A stretch of 64,000 nucleotides of DNA from JACPUW01 sp049115495 (GCA_049115495.1 JAGDZV010000004.1:62001-126000); one strand, 5' to 3'; shown: positions 15,703 through 24,193, counted from the first letter of the stretch. Notes: generated by a model from the letters alone, not told the origin. A program made the numbers and translations.

Positions 15703-17436
15703 CTACCCTATCAAATCTCCCATTAAGGCATCAACCTTGGCATCAAGTTCTTGTGCCAAAGCATCATATTTTGCTTTATCAGTAAGCTCAGTATTTACGC
15801 TGCAATAGAATTTGATTTTTGGCTCTGTACCACTTGGTCTTGCCGAAACTGTGCTTCCATCTTCAGTAATAAACTGCAACACATTACTACTTGGCATGTC
15901 AATGCCTTCAATTGCTCCTGTTTCAAGGTTTTTGCTCTCTGAAGTTTTGTAGTCTTTTATAATAGAAACTTTAGAGCCACCAAGTGTAGCTGGTGGGTTA
16001 GCACGCATGTCGCTCATCATGCTACTAATGGCTTCGGCACCTTCTTTACCTTCTTTTTTAATGGCTACCAATTTCTCTTTGTAAAAGCCATACTCTGCAT
16101 ACATATCAAGCAGAGCATCAAAAAGAGATTTACCTTGATTTTTATAATAAGCCGTCATTTCTGCAATAAAGGCGCAAGAAACTATAGCGTCTTTATCGCG
16201 GCAAAGGTCGCCCACCATGTAACCGTAACTTTCTTCGCCACCAACCAAAAATTTCTCTTTGCCTTCAAGCTTAGTAATTAAGTCGCCAATGTATTTAAAA
16301 CCGGTTAGGGTATGGTAAACTGGAATTTCTGCTTTGTCAGCAATTTGATCAATTAGCGCAGTGGTTACAATGGTTCGTACTACAAAGTCTTTACCTGAAA
16401 ATTCACCTTTTTCGGCTTTTCTATTAAGCACATAATGTACCAATAAACTGCCAATTTGGTTTCCGTTAAGTAGTACATAATCACCGTGTTGATTGCGAAC
16501 AGCGCAGCCAACTCTATCGCTATCCGGATCGCAAGCCATGGCAATATCAGCATCAAGTTCTTTGGCCTTTTTTAGGCTCAAGGTCATGGCTTCTGTTTCT
16601 TCAGGGTTAGGATAAACCACCGTAGGAAAGTTGCCATTTGGTTCTGCCTGCTCAGCAATTGAATGCACATTTTCAAAGCCCCAAAGTTTTAAAGTATCAG
16701 GTACTTGTGTAATCCCCGTTCCGTGAATAGAGCTGAAAACAATCTTCAAATCCTTTTGCGCTTCAACAAAGCCATCATTAAGGCTCAAGCCTTTGAGCGC
16801 ATTGCGGTATTTAATGTCCATTTCTTCACCAACCATCTCAATTAAATCGGTGTTAGGCTCAAATTTTATTTCTGAAACTGAAGCAATGGCGTTCACTTCA
16901 TCAATCACGTTTTTATCGTGCGGAGTAAGTAACTGACCACCGTCATTCCAATAGGCTTTATAGCCATTATACTCTTTTGGATTGTGGCTTGCAGTTAGCA
17001 CTACGCCTCCTTGGCAGCCCAATTCTCTAATGGTAAATGAAAGCTGAGGCGTTGGGCGTAAGGCTTCATATAAATAAACCTTTATACCATTGGCCGAGAA
17101 AACATCAGCGGTAAGCTTCGCAAAAACATCAGAATTGTTTCTAGAATCGTATGCTATGGCCACTTTAATACCGCCTTTAGGATAGGTTTTGTTTAAATAG
17201 TTGGCAAAACCTTGAGTGGCGGCACCAATGGTGTAACGATTCATGCGGTTGGGGCCATCGCCCATAATGCCGCGTAAGCCACCCGTACCAAATTCAAGTT
17301 TTTTGTAAAAAGCATCAATAATGGCTTTTTCGTCCTTATTATCAACTAGTTGCTTAATTCTGTTTTGAGTTTCGGTATCGTAACCTGTTCCCAGCCAAAT
17401 ATTTACTGCTTCTTGAATTTGTGGCTCTAAGTTCAT
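15703..17436 (-). CDS. Phosphoglucomutase/phosphomannomutase (alpha-D-phosphohexomutase)
   Basis: This 577-residue protein interconverts hexose 1- and 6-phosphates, feeding glycogen or exopolysaccharide and nucleotide-sugar synthesis. All hallmark motifs are visible: the phosphoserine loop TASHNPKEYNGYKAYW, the metal loop DPDSDRVG, the sugar-binding GGEESYGY, and the phosphate-binding RPSGTEPKIKFY near the C terminus. N-terminal GTGGLRGIMGDGPNRMN fits the PGM2-like subgroup of 560-600 residues. The ATG at 17436 (MNLEPQIQEAVNIWLG) agrees with family starts; the frame is open 10 codons further upstream to 17466. It is divergent from the helical protein at 17546. Confidence 0.95.
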   Translation of the reverse strand: MNLEPQIQEAVNIWLGTGYDTETQNRIKQLVDNKDEKAIIDAFYKKLEFGTGGLRGIMGDGPNRMNRYTIGAATQGFANYLNKTYPKGGIKVAIAYDSRNNSDVFAKLTADVFSANGIKVYLYEALRPTPQLSFTIRELGCQGGVVLTASHNPKEYNGYKAYWNDGGQLLTPHDKNVIDEVNAIASVSEIKFEPNTDLIEMVGEEMDIKYRNALKGLSLNDGFVEAQKDLKIVFSSIHGTGITQVPDTLKLWGFENVHSIAEQAEPNGNFPTVVYPNPEETEAMTLSLKKAKELDADIAMACDPDSDRVGCAVRNQHGDYVLLNGNQIGSLLVHYVLNRKAEKGEFSGKDFVVRTIVTTALIDQIADKAEIPVYHTLTGFKYIGDLITKLEGKEKFLVGGEESYGYMVGDLCRDKDAIVSCAFIAEMTAYYKNQGKSLFDALLDMYAEYGFYKEKLVAIKKEGKEGAEAISSMMSDMRANPPATLGGSKVSIIKDYKTSESKNLETGAIEGIDMPSSNVLQFITEDGSTVSARPSGTEPKIKFYCSVNTELTDKAKYDALAQELDAKVDALMGDLIG

Positions 17437-17545
17437 TTTTCCGTTATTTGACAGCGAAGCTATCAATTGCTTGTTATTTCAACTTTATTTTTCAAACTAT
17501 TTCATCTATTTTGAACCGAATTGAATCTGAACTTTTAATAAAACC

Positions 17546-18016
17546 ATGAAGGCAGCCACTATTTCTGAGCTAAAAAAGGAGTTGAAAGAATTACCCGCAC
17601 CTGAGTTAATGGAAGTGGTTTTAAAGTTGGCTCGTTTTAAAAAAGACAATAAAGAACTGCTCACCTATTTGCTTTACGAAAGCAATAACGAGCATGCTTA
17701 CATCGAAAATATTAAAGAAGAAATGGAATGGGAGTTTGAAGAGATCAATACCGATTCTGTTTACTACGCCAAGAAATCACTAAGAAAGATACTCCGGAAT
17801 CTAAAGAAGCAAATTCGTTACAGCGGACATAAAAAAACGGAAGTAGAGCTATTGCTACATTTCTGCAAACTGCTTAAGGGTTTTTCTATTCCCTACCATG
17901 ATTACACCACGCTATTGAATATGTATGAAGGGCAAATGCGAATGGCACGTAAAGCAATAGAAAAACTGCACGAAGATTTGCAATTCGATTACAACGAGCA
18001 GATAAGGATGATGTAG
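17546..18016 (+). CDS. Conserved all-helical hypothetical protein
   Basis: A 156-residue, strongly charged protein with no signal peptide or membrane segment. The sequence is predicted almost wholly helical, with paired amphipathic helices (AATISELKKELKELPAPELM near the start and RKAIEKLHEDLQFDYNEQI at the end). It is cytoplasmic; I do not recognise a family with confidence. It is divergently transcribed from the phosphohexomutase gene across about 110 bp. Downstream is an 80-bp palindromic repeat. Confidence 0.7.
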   Translation: MKAATISELKKELKELPAPELMEVVLKLARFKKDNKELLTYLLYESNNEHAYIENIKEEMEWEFEEINTDSVYYAKKSLRKILRNLKKQIRYSGHKKTEVELLLHFCKLLKGFSIPYHDYTTLLNMYEGQMRMARKAIEKLHEDLQFDYNEQIRMM

Positions 18017-18076
18017 CATCTTCTTGAATTCTGTCAATCTCAATATTCCTTTCAAAGATGATGTCTAAAAAATCTT

Positions 18077-18160
18077 ACGTCATTCCAAACTTGATTTGGA
18101 ATCTGCTTGTAAGTTTTGAATTCCAATGTTGTAGATCCTGAATCAAGTTCAGGATGACGT
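18077..18160. repeat. 80-bp palindromic REP-like repeat, copy 1
   Basis: GTCATTCCAAACTTGATTTG at the left end and the imperfect inverse AATCAAGTTCAGGATGAC at the right end (18079-18158) form long hairpin arms around a variable centre. A second copy lies at 22506-22585, also 80 bp. The arms match the widespread GTCATTCC/GGATGAC repeat class of bacterial genomes. It lies in the 286-bp gap between the helical protein gene and hflK, which otherwise shows nothing clear. Confidence 0.8.
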
Positions 18161-18302
18161 TTTCTTATTTTTTAGACATTGTCATTGGTGAAGTCACCCC
18201 CACATTTCAACCCTTTATGTCAAACATTTTCCGCTTTTATACATTCTATTGCTCAAGCATATGTTTATGCCTTAATTTTAACCCATAAATTATAAAGAGA
18301 AT

Positions 18303-19274
18303 ATGGCACAAGAACCATTTAATATTGAAGATCTAAGGGATAAGTTGCAAGGAAATTTGCGCCTTGTGGCCTTAGTTGTGTTCGGGTTGCTCTTTGTCTG
18401 GAATGGTATTTTTCAAATACAGCCAGAAGAAGAAGGAGTTATTACTCGATTTGGAAAAATAAACAGAACCGTTAACCCAGGACTCAACTTTAAAATACCT
18501 TTTGCCGAAACGGTATATAAGGTTCCAGTTGAGCGTCAGCAAAAAGTAGAGTTTGGATTTAGAACAACCAGCGCTGGGGTTAATTCATCTTACAGCAGAT
18601 CAGCGGCCAGTAGAGATGAGTCGCTTATGCTTACAGGCGATTTAAACTTAGCTGATGTAGAATGGGTGGTTCAGTATCGAATTTCTGATCCGGTTGACTA
18701 TTTATTTAAGGTAAGAAATATTGAAAGTACGCTTAGAGATATTTCAGAAGCGGCCATGCGCCAAATAGTTGGTGATAGAACAGTAAACGAAGTGCTTACT
18801 GTTGGGCGTACCGAGATTGGAGGAAAGTTAGAACTACTAATACAAGATGTTTGTAATCAATACTCAATGGGAATTAAGATTGAGCAAGTGGTATTGCAAG
18901 ATGTAAACCCACCTGAAGCGGTTAAAGAAGCTTTTAACGCCGTAAACGAAGCGCAGCAGGAGAAAGAAACGCTCATAAACCAAGCAAAATCTGAGTACAA
19001 CAAAGTAATTCCTAAAGCTAGTGGTGAGGCCGAAGAGAAAATTCAGCAGGCTGAAGGTTACGCAACCGAACGTGTAAACATTGCTAAAGGTGAAGTTGCA
19101 AAATTCAACGCACTATACAGAGAGTATATAAAAGCACAAGACGTTACTAAAAAACGTATTTATCTAGAAACCATGGAAGAGCTAATGCCTAGACTCGGAA
19201 ATGTGATAATTACTGACGATGAAGGCAATAACGTGTTACCCCTTTTGCAAATGGAAATGAATAAAAGCAAGTAA
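18303..19274 (+). CDS. hflK: HflK-like prohibitin/SPFH protein, FtsH protease modulator
   Basis: This 323-residue protein has a short cytoplasmic N terminus and one membrane helix (LVALVVFGLLFVWNGIF). An SPFH/band-7 domain follows (IQPEEEGVITRFGKINRTV, GLNFKIPF, VEWVVQYRISDP). A long coiled-coil C-terminal half contains VNPPEAVKEAFNAVNEAQQE and many Ala/Glu repeats. In the known family HflK and HflC form a membrane cage that surrounds and restrains the AAA protease FtsH. It is separated by one base from the HflC gene, so the two are translated from one message. Length and order are typical. Confidence 0.93.
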   Translation: MAQEPFNIEDLRDKLQGNLRLVALVVFGLLFVWNGIFQIQPEEEGVITRFGKINRTVNPGLNFKIPFAETVYKVPVERQQKVEFGFRTTSAGVNSSYSRSAASRDESLMLTGDLNLADVEWVVQYRISDPVDYLFKVRNIESTLRDISEAAMRQIVGDRTVNEVLTVGRTEIGGKLELLIQDVCNQYSMGIKIEQVVLQDVNPPEAVKEAFNAVNEAQQEKETLINQAKSEYNKVIPKASGEAEEKIQQAEGYATERVNIAKGEVAKFNALYREYIKAQDVTKKRIYLETMEELMPRLGNVIITDDEGNNVLPLLQMEMNKSK

Positions 19275-19275
19275 G

Positions 19276-20217
19276 ATGAATAAGAATAGAACACTAGCCG
19301 GAAGCTTAGTTTTACTTGGAATATTATTAATAGTTGGTGTGCAAAGCACTTTTGTTGTAAACGAAACCGAGCAGGTTATCATTACCCAATTTGGTAAACC
19401 CGTAGGTGATGCCATAACTTCACCAGGAGTACACTTTAAAGTGCCTTTTGTGCAAACGGCCAACTTTTTTGAGAAACGATATATGGAATGGGATGGAGAT
19501 CCCAACCAAGTGCCAACCAAAGACAAAAAATACATTTTTGTTGACACTTACGCGCGTTGGCAAATTATTGATCCGCTTAAGTTTTTTCAAAGACTTACCA
19601 ACGAACGCGGTGCACAGTCTAGACTAGATGATATTTTAGATGGTGAAACCAGAAACTTTGTTGCTAAAAATAATATTGAAGAAATAGTAAGGTCTTCAAA
19701 TAGAACACCATTAACTACCGATACGGTAACTACAGCAGGCGATACTTTGGTGCCAATTTATGTGGGAAGAGATAAAATTCAATCTGCCATTTTAGAAAGT
19801 GCCAATAAGCAAACTGAAGACCTTGGAATTGCGGTGCTTGATTTTAGGTTTAAAAGAATCAACTACACTCAAAAAGTACAAGATCGAGTATTTGATAGAA
19901 TGAAGTCTGAGCGTTACAGAATTGCTGATAAATTTAGATCAGAAGGTCAAGGTGAAGCTTCAAAGATCAATGGTGAAAAAGAACGTGAGTTGAAACGAAT
20001 TTTATCAGAAGCCAATAGAAAGGCAGAAGAGATTCGAGGTGATGCCGACGCAGAAGCAGCAGCCATTTATGCAAATGCTTATAACCAATCTGCAGCATCA
20101 AGAGACTTGTACGCCTTTATTAAATCAATGGAAGCATTAAAGTCAACCATTGGCGCTAAAACATCTGTTATTTTATCAACTGATAGTGAGCTTTACAGAT
20201 ACTTAAAAGGGTATTAG
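19276..20217 (+). CDS. hflC: HflC-like prohibitin/SPFH protein, FtsH protease modulator
   Basis: A 313-residue partner of HflK. An N-terminal membrane helix (SLVLLGILLIVGVQSTFVV) is followed by the SPFH domain (NETEQVIITQFGKPVG, GVHFKVPF, TYARWQIIDPLKFF). A coiled-coil region comes next, with RYRIADKFRSEGQGEASKI and ANRKAEEIRGDADAEAA, then a short C-terminal segment. It starts one base after hflK and ends just before a strong terminator, so the two genes form a complete two-gene operon. Confidence 0.93.
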   Translation: MNKNRTLAGSLVLLGILLIVGVQSTFVVNETEQVIITQFGKPVGDAITSPGVHFKVPFVQTANFFEKRYMEWDGDPNQVPTKDKKYIFVDTYARWQIIDPLKFFQRLTNERGAQSRLDDILDGETRNFVAKNNIEEIVRSSNRTPLTTDTVTTAGDTLVPIYVGRDKIQSAILESANKQTEDLGIAVLDFRFKRINYTQKVQDRVFDRMKSERYRIADKFRSEGQGEASKINGEKERELKRILSEANRKAEEIRGDADAEAAAIYANAYNQSAASRDLYAFIKSMEALKSTIGAKTSVILSTDSELYRYLKGY

Positions 20218-20239
20218 ACACAAATAATATTTCAAAAAA

Positions 20240-20280
20240 CTGCGCCCCGCACCTAATTGAAGATGCGGGGCGTTTTCATT
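20240..20280 (+). terminator. Rho-independent terminator of hflKC
   Basis: A 9-bp GC-rich stem, CGCCCCGCA (20243-20251) with TGCGGGGCG (20264-20272), is followed by TTTTCATTTTTT. It lies 26 bp after the hflC stop. Confidence 0.9.
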
Positions 20281-20325
20281 TTTTGTGATTACCTTCAAAT
20301 AGACTGTAGAATTTACATTTGCTAA

Positions 20326-21039
20326 ATGCCAAAACCCATTGCCTTGTGGTCAGGTCCTAGAAATGTTTCTACGGCGCTCATGTATTCATTTGCCAATAGA
20401 GAAGATGTGACCGTGGTAGATGAACCATTTTTTGGCTACTTTTTAAATAAAACGGGCGTTTGGCGTCCGTCAAGAGTTGAAGCATTAGAAGCCATGTCAA
20501 TTGATTTTAACCAAGTGTTGAATACAAATTTGCGTTTGGCCGAAACAAAACAATTGTTCTTAAAAAATATGGCCAATCATCTAGTTGGTATTGATCTATC
20601 GGTGCTTAAGCATTTCAAAAATATAATACTAATTAGAGAGCCAAGACCCGTTATAAGCTCATACACTAGGCAAGTTGAGAAGCCAACTTTGCTCGATCTG
20701 TGTTACCAATATCAGTTAGATATTATTACGTATTTAGTTAAGCATAAAATGGAATTTTACATTATTAATTCCGATGATATTAGGAATAATCCAAGAAAAG
20801 AGCTTGGCGCCTTATGTGAATATTTAGAACTCCCATTTTCAAAGAAAATGCTCGGTTGGAAGGCAGGACCCAGACAAGAAGATGGCGTTTGGGCAAAATA
20901 TTGGTACCACAATGTGCACAAGAGCACAAGGTTTGCACCAATAGAGAAAAGTAAATATCCAATCGCTGAAGAATTAGAGCGTATTTATCAAGAATGCCTC
21001 AGGTTTTATACTAAAATAATGAAGATTAAAAATGAGTAA
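20326..21039 (+). CDS. P-loop sulfotransferase-like protein
   Basis: A 237-residue protein with an N-terminal sulfotransferase-type nucleotide loop (IALWSGPRNVSTALMYSFA). The later KNIILIREPRPVISSYTRQV corresponds to the 3'-phosphate-binding region of this fold. No signal peptide is present, so it acts in the cytoplasm. True sulfotransferase activity is uncertain because many such small proteins have unknown acceptors. It overlaps the aminotransferase class IV gene by 8 bp, implying translational coupling. From memory, plant BCAT-like proteins fuse a domain like this to an aminotransferase IV domain, which suggests a shared pathway; that comparison needs a database check. Confidence 0.75.
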   Translation: MPKPIALWSGPRNVSTALMYSFANREDVTVVDEPFFGYFLNKTGVWRPSRVEALEAMSIDFNQVLNTNLRLAETKQLFLKNMANHLVGIDLSVLKHFKNIILIREPRPVISSYTRQVEKPTLLDLCYQYQLDIITYLVKHKMEFYIINSDDIRNNPRKELGALCEYLELPFSKKMLGWKAGPRQEDGVWAKYWYHNVHKSTRFAPIEKSKYPIAEELERIYQECLRFYTKIMKIKNE

Positions 21040-21934
21040 ATTCAATCAACCCGATAAAAGAAATGAAGGCACACTTGTTTATGTAAACGGTCTTGTAAAA
21101 AGAGAAGATGCCAAGGTTTCGGTTTTAGATAGTGTAGTACAAGGAGGAGATGCGGTTTGGGAAGGCTTGCGATTATATGAAGGCAAAATTTTTCAGTTAG
21201 ATGAACATATTGAGCGCTTATTGGCATCAGCTCATGTACTAGACTTTAAGAATGTACCAACAAAAGACCAAATTAAAAATGCGGTATTTGAGACATTGAA
21301 TGCTAACAAAATGCATTCAGGAGTACATGTACGTTTAACTCTAACACGTGGAATGAAATCTACATCAGGTATGAATCCTGATTTAAATGTATATGGTTGC
21401 ACCCTAATTGTTTTGCCAGAATACAAAGGTTTGGTTTATGGTGATGATGGATTAGTGTTAATCACATCTTCAATTCGAAGAAACGCTCCAGGGCATTTAG
21501 ATTCAAAGATTCATCATAATAACTTGCTCAATAATATTTTAGCCAAAATAGAAGCCAACTATGCTAAAGCTGATGATGCTGTAATGCTAGATAATGCTGG
21601 TTTTGTTTCAGAGACAAATGCTACGAATATTTTTATTGTAAAAAACGGAAAGGTTATTACCCCTTACGCCAATGCTTGTTTGCCAGGGCTTACTAGAGCC
21701 AAAGTAATTGAGCTTTGTGAAAATAATAATATACCAATTTTCGAAGCGAATATTAGTATGGCAGAGTTGTACACGGCCGATGAAGTCTTTACCACCGGAA
21801 CAATGGGGGCATTGAGCTGGGTAAAGGAGATAGATGGCAGGTTGATTGGAAAAGCGAAAAAGGGAAGTGTAGTTGAAAAATTAAATCAACTTTATATTAA
21901 TGCAGTTCAAATAGAATCAATACCTATAACCTAG
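21032..21934 (+). CDS. Aminotransferase class IV (PLP enzyme, BCAT/D-amino-acid type)
   Basis: This 300-residue protein has the fold-type IV pattern: VVQGGDAVWEGLRLYEGKIF near the N terminus, and DSKIHHNNLLNNILAK carrying the probable PLP lysine. It continues with NAGFVSETNATNIFIVKNGK and ACLPGLTRAKVIELC, then TGTMGALSWVKEIDG. The substrate (branched-chain, D-amino acid or 4-amino-4-deoxychorismate type) cannot be decided from sequence alone. It is the second gene of an operon with the sulfotransferase-like protein (8-bp overlap). The YdeI-like gene follows after only 5 bp. Confidence 0.85.
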   Translation: MSKFNQPDKRNEGTLVYVNGLVKREDAKVSVLDSVVQGGDAVWEGLRLYEGKIFQLDEHIERLLASAHVLDFKNVPTKDQIKNAVFETLNANKMHSGVHVRLTLTRGMKSTSGMNPDLNVYGCTLIVLPEYKGLVYGDDGLVLITSSIRRNAPGHLDSKIHHNNLLNNILAKIEANYAKADDAVMLDNAGFVSETNATNIFIVKNGKVITPYANACLPGLTRAKVIELCENNNIPIFEANISMAELYTADEVFTTGTMGALSWVKEIDGRLIGKAKKGSVVEKLNQLYINAVQIESIPIT

Positions 21935-21939
21935 TTTTT

Positions 21940-22464
21940 ATGCAATTCGAAACCATAATCGATGAATTCATGAACGACGTTTACGGCTTTCATGTCTCAG
22001 TGCCTGATGAAGTAAATGAACACTTTCAAAAGAACTTTAGCGATAAAAGAGTACTTTACTCTATAAATGGCAGCGAAACTAGGCCCGGGGGTATTATGAA
22101 AACAGCTAAGTATTATTACTTAATGCTCAACAGGCAGTTTATTAAAAAAAACAACCTACATAGGGGGCAAAAGGTAACAGTCAAAATAGAAAAAGATACT
22201 TCAGAGTACGGTATGCCAATGCCAGAGGAGCTACAAGCTGTTTTTGATCAAGATGAGCATTGCAAAGCCTATTTTGATACACTAACTCCGGGAAAGCAGC
22301 GTAACTTAATTTATTTGGTAGCCAAAATTAAAAGCCCTGATAAGCGAATTAATAAGGCACTAGCCATTGCAGAGCATTTGAATGAAGTTGAAGGGAAACT
22401 TAATTTCAAAATGCTTAATGAGACCATTAAGAAATATAATAACATGACGAATCCATGGGCTTGA
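21940..22464 (+). CDS. YdeI/OmpD-associated family protein (DUF1905 plus YdeI)
   Basis: This 174-residue cytoplasmic protein has an N-terminal beta-barrel-like DUF1905 part (VSVPDEVNEHFQKNFSDKRV, SINGSETRPGGIM, NLHRGQKVTVKIEKDTSEYG). A C-terminal YdeI-type helical part follows (PEELQAVFDQDEHCKAYFDT, then LTPGKQRNLIYLVAKIKSPD). The biochemical role of the family is not established. It starts 5 bp after the aminotransferase gene, so it probably belongs to the same operon. Confidence 0.8.
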   Translation: MQFETIIDEFMNDVYGFHVSVPDEVNEHFQKNFSDKRVLYSINGSETRPGGIMKTAKYYYLMLNRQFIKKNNLHRGQKVTVKIEKDTSEYGMPMPEELQAVFDQDEHCKAYFDTLTPGKQRNLIYLVAKIKSPDKRINKALAIAEHLNEVEGKLNFKMLNETIKKYNNMTNPWA

Positions 22465-22505
22465 GTATTTTTCTTTTAAGAAATCCATTGAAAAAAAAGG
22501 GATTT

Positions 22506-22585
22506 GTCATTCCAAACTTGATTTGGAGTCTTTTTGCCAGTGTTTTACTTCAAATCAAAAGATCCTGGATCAGGTCCAGGATGAC
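22506..22585. repeat. 80-bp palindromic REP-like repeat, copy 2, reaching the metallo-beta-lactamase start
   Basis: The same left arm (GTCATTCCAAACTTGATTTG) and right arm (GATCAGGTCCAGGATGAC) as copy 1 at 18077-18160, with a different centre. The ATG inside the terminal GGATGAC (22581-22583) is the only ATG in frame between the repeat and the signal peptide of the following gene. Confidence 0.8.
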
Positions 22586-23384
22586 TGGTTTTTTTATTTT
22601 TTGTCAATTTGGGAAGGGGTGTAAAAAGCATTTAGAAATACTCCCAATTGTACTATGTCTAATTTTTGTATTCAATACAACAAACACCCAAGCCCAAGAC
22701 ACTACCAAAATTTCAGACCAACTCTATGTAGTAAAATACAGCAAACAACTCTACATGCACGTGAGTAGAAGAGTAGACCCTAAATGGGGAAGTTTTACTT
22801 GCAATGGCATGGTGCTAATTAGCGAACCAGGTAAGGTGTGGCTTTATGATACACCAATGGACGACTCAATTACTTTGAAATTATCCCACTGGATAAGAGA
22901 TGAATTAAATTGTAATATAGAAGCGCTTATTCCTAATCATTTCCATGATGACTGCATTGGAGGCCTGGATGTTTTAGCAAAGCAAAACCCCATGATTTAT
23001 GTTATTGCAAATAAGCTTACCTACGACTTACTAAACGACGATATCAAAAACTTAGGCTTATTATTTTTCCTTTTTGATGAAATAAGTCCATTTGAAAAAG
23101 TGCAGCATTATTATTTGGGAGCAGGACATGCCACTGACAATATTGTGGCTTGGTTTCCCAAAGAAAAAGTGTTGTTTGCTGGTTGCATGGTAAAGGCAGC
23201 TGAAAACCAAAATATCGGTTACATAGGCTCAGCTGATTTAAAAATATGGCCAAAGACAATAAGAAGGGTTAAGCGAAAGTTTAAAAAAGCAGAGGTAGTG
23301 GTGCCTGGTCATGGTAATGCCGGAAATAGCAACCTACTTAAACATACTTTAAACGTAATTAGTGAGTATAAAAAAGCGAATTAG
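22581..23384 (+). CDS. Subclass B1 metallo-beta-lactamase, exported
   Basis: A 267-residue protein carrying every zinc ligand of subclass B1: H120, H122 and D124 (NHFHDDCIGG), H183 (GAGHATDNIVAW), C202 (LFAGCMVK) and H244 (VVPGHGNAG). The stretch around C202 and the SADLKIWPKTIRRVKRKF segment resemble CcrA and IMP-type enzymes. These enzymes hydrolyse penicillins, cephalosporins and carbapenems in the periplasm. A hydrophobic signal (LPIVLCLIFVFNTTNTQAQ) follows a longer than usual N terminus. The start at 22581 lies in the repeat; the open frame upstream to 22455 would translate the repeat and is less likely. The stop overlaps the endopeptidase gene. The substrate range is untested; GGC of most B1 enzymes is AGC here. 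Confidence 0.88.
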   Translation: MTGFFIFCQFGKGCKKHLEILPIVLCLIFVFNTTNTQAQDTTKISDQLYVVKYSKQLYMHVSRRVDPKWGSFTCNGMVLISEPGKVWLYDTPMDDSITLKLSHWIRDELNCNIEALIPNHFHDDCIGGLDVLAKQNPMIYVIANKLTYDLLNDDIKNLGLLFFLFDEISPFEKVQHYYLGAGHATDNIVAWFPKEKVLFAGCMVKAAENQNIGYIGSADLKIWPKTIRRVKRKFKKAEVVVPGHGNAGNSNLLKHTLNVISEYKKAN

Positions 23385-24093
23385 AGCAAGTTTTAAGCTG
23401 GTAACAGCACTAATGCTTATTGTGGTTTTAGTACAATCTTGTAGAGTATTAACGTATAAAAACCAAGGGACAAGCAAAGCAATAGGCACAGAAGGCAATG
23501 GCTCTCTAGAAAACGCATGGCTAATGCCTTACAGCGGAGATAATTACCGCTATTTCTCAACACTGAGTTACTACGTATTGCACAATGCATTTGTACATAA
23601 CAAACTCCACAACACATTATTAGAGGCTTTTGAAAATTGTGAAATCAGCTGCCCTGAGCGCAAGTTTAGGGTAATGGAATGCGCGAACAAGCACGGCGGT
23701 AAAATGCTAATTCACCGCACCCACCAAACGGGGCTAAGTGTTGATCTTATGACACCTATGATGAAGAAGGGTAGGCCTTACACGCTAACCGATCATTTGG
23801 GCGTTTGGCATTACTTATTAGATTATGGCAACTCGGGCAAATGGACCAAAAACATTGAAGTGGATTTTGAGACTTTGGGTAGGTTGATATTAGCTATTGA
23901 CGATGCCGCCAAACAAAATGGGCTCAAGCTGAGTAAAGTAATTCTAAAAACCGATCTTAAAGATGAATTCTATGCTAGCAAAAGCGGAAAGCAGGTAAAA
24001 GCAAGGGGAATATATTTAGCTATGGTTCTGCCAAAAATGGTAAACAACCTTCATGATGATCATATTCATTTAGATTTTAAAATAGTAGAGTGA
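23362..24093 (+). CDS. MepA-like penicillin-insensitive murein endopeptidase, lipoprotein
   Basis: This 243-residue protein begins with GTG at 23362, inside the end of the metallo-beta-lactamase gene (23-bp overlap). A lipoprotein signal peptide ends in LVQSC. The mature part has an M74-type zinc peptidase pattern: HQTGLSVDLMTP (His and Asp ligands) and NLHDDHIHLDF near the C terminus, comparable with the HDHHxH region of MepA. MepA cleaves D-Ala-mDAP cross-links in peptidoglycan and is not inhibited by penicillin. Coupling to a beta-lactamase suggests a role in wall metabolism under beta-lactam stress. The stop codon opens an 8-bp tandem repeat. Confidence 0.8.
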   Translation: MSIKKRIRASFKLVTALMLIVVLVQSCRVLTYKNQGTSKAIGTEGNGSLENAWLMPYSGDNYRYFSTLSYYVLHNAFVHNKLHNTLLEAFENCEISCPERKFRVMECANKHGGKMLIHRTHQTGLSVDLMTPMMKKGRPYTLTDHLGVWHYLLDYGNSGKWTKNIEVDFETLGRLILAIDDAAKQNGLKLSKVILKTDLKDEFYASKSGKQVKARGIYLAMVLPKMVNNLHDDHIHLDFKIVE

Positions 24094-24138
24094 CTTAGTA
24101 AAAGAGTGACTGAGTAACTTAGTGAATGAGCGACTTAG
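24091..24138 (+). repeat. Six degenerate 8-bp tandem units (TGACTGAG-like) starting at a stop codon
   Basis: Units TGACTTAG, TAAAAGAG, TGACTGAG, TAACTTAG, TGAATGAG and CGACTTAG follow one another without gaps. The first TGA is the stop codon of the endopeptidase gene. A second six-unit array follows the stop at 27657, and a weaker one begins at 41110. Confidence 0.7.
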
Positions 24139-24193
24139 TAATTTCAAATCTTAAAATTCAACACTCGTTAATCGCAATTCGATATTCAATTCC

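Noticed and set aside
22455..22580. Upstream extension of the metallo-beta-lactamase from ATG 22455
   Set aside because: It would translate the palindromic repeat and overlap the YdeI-like gene, placing the signal peptide about 60 residues in.
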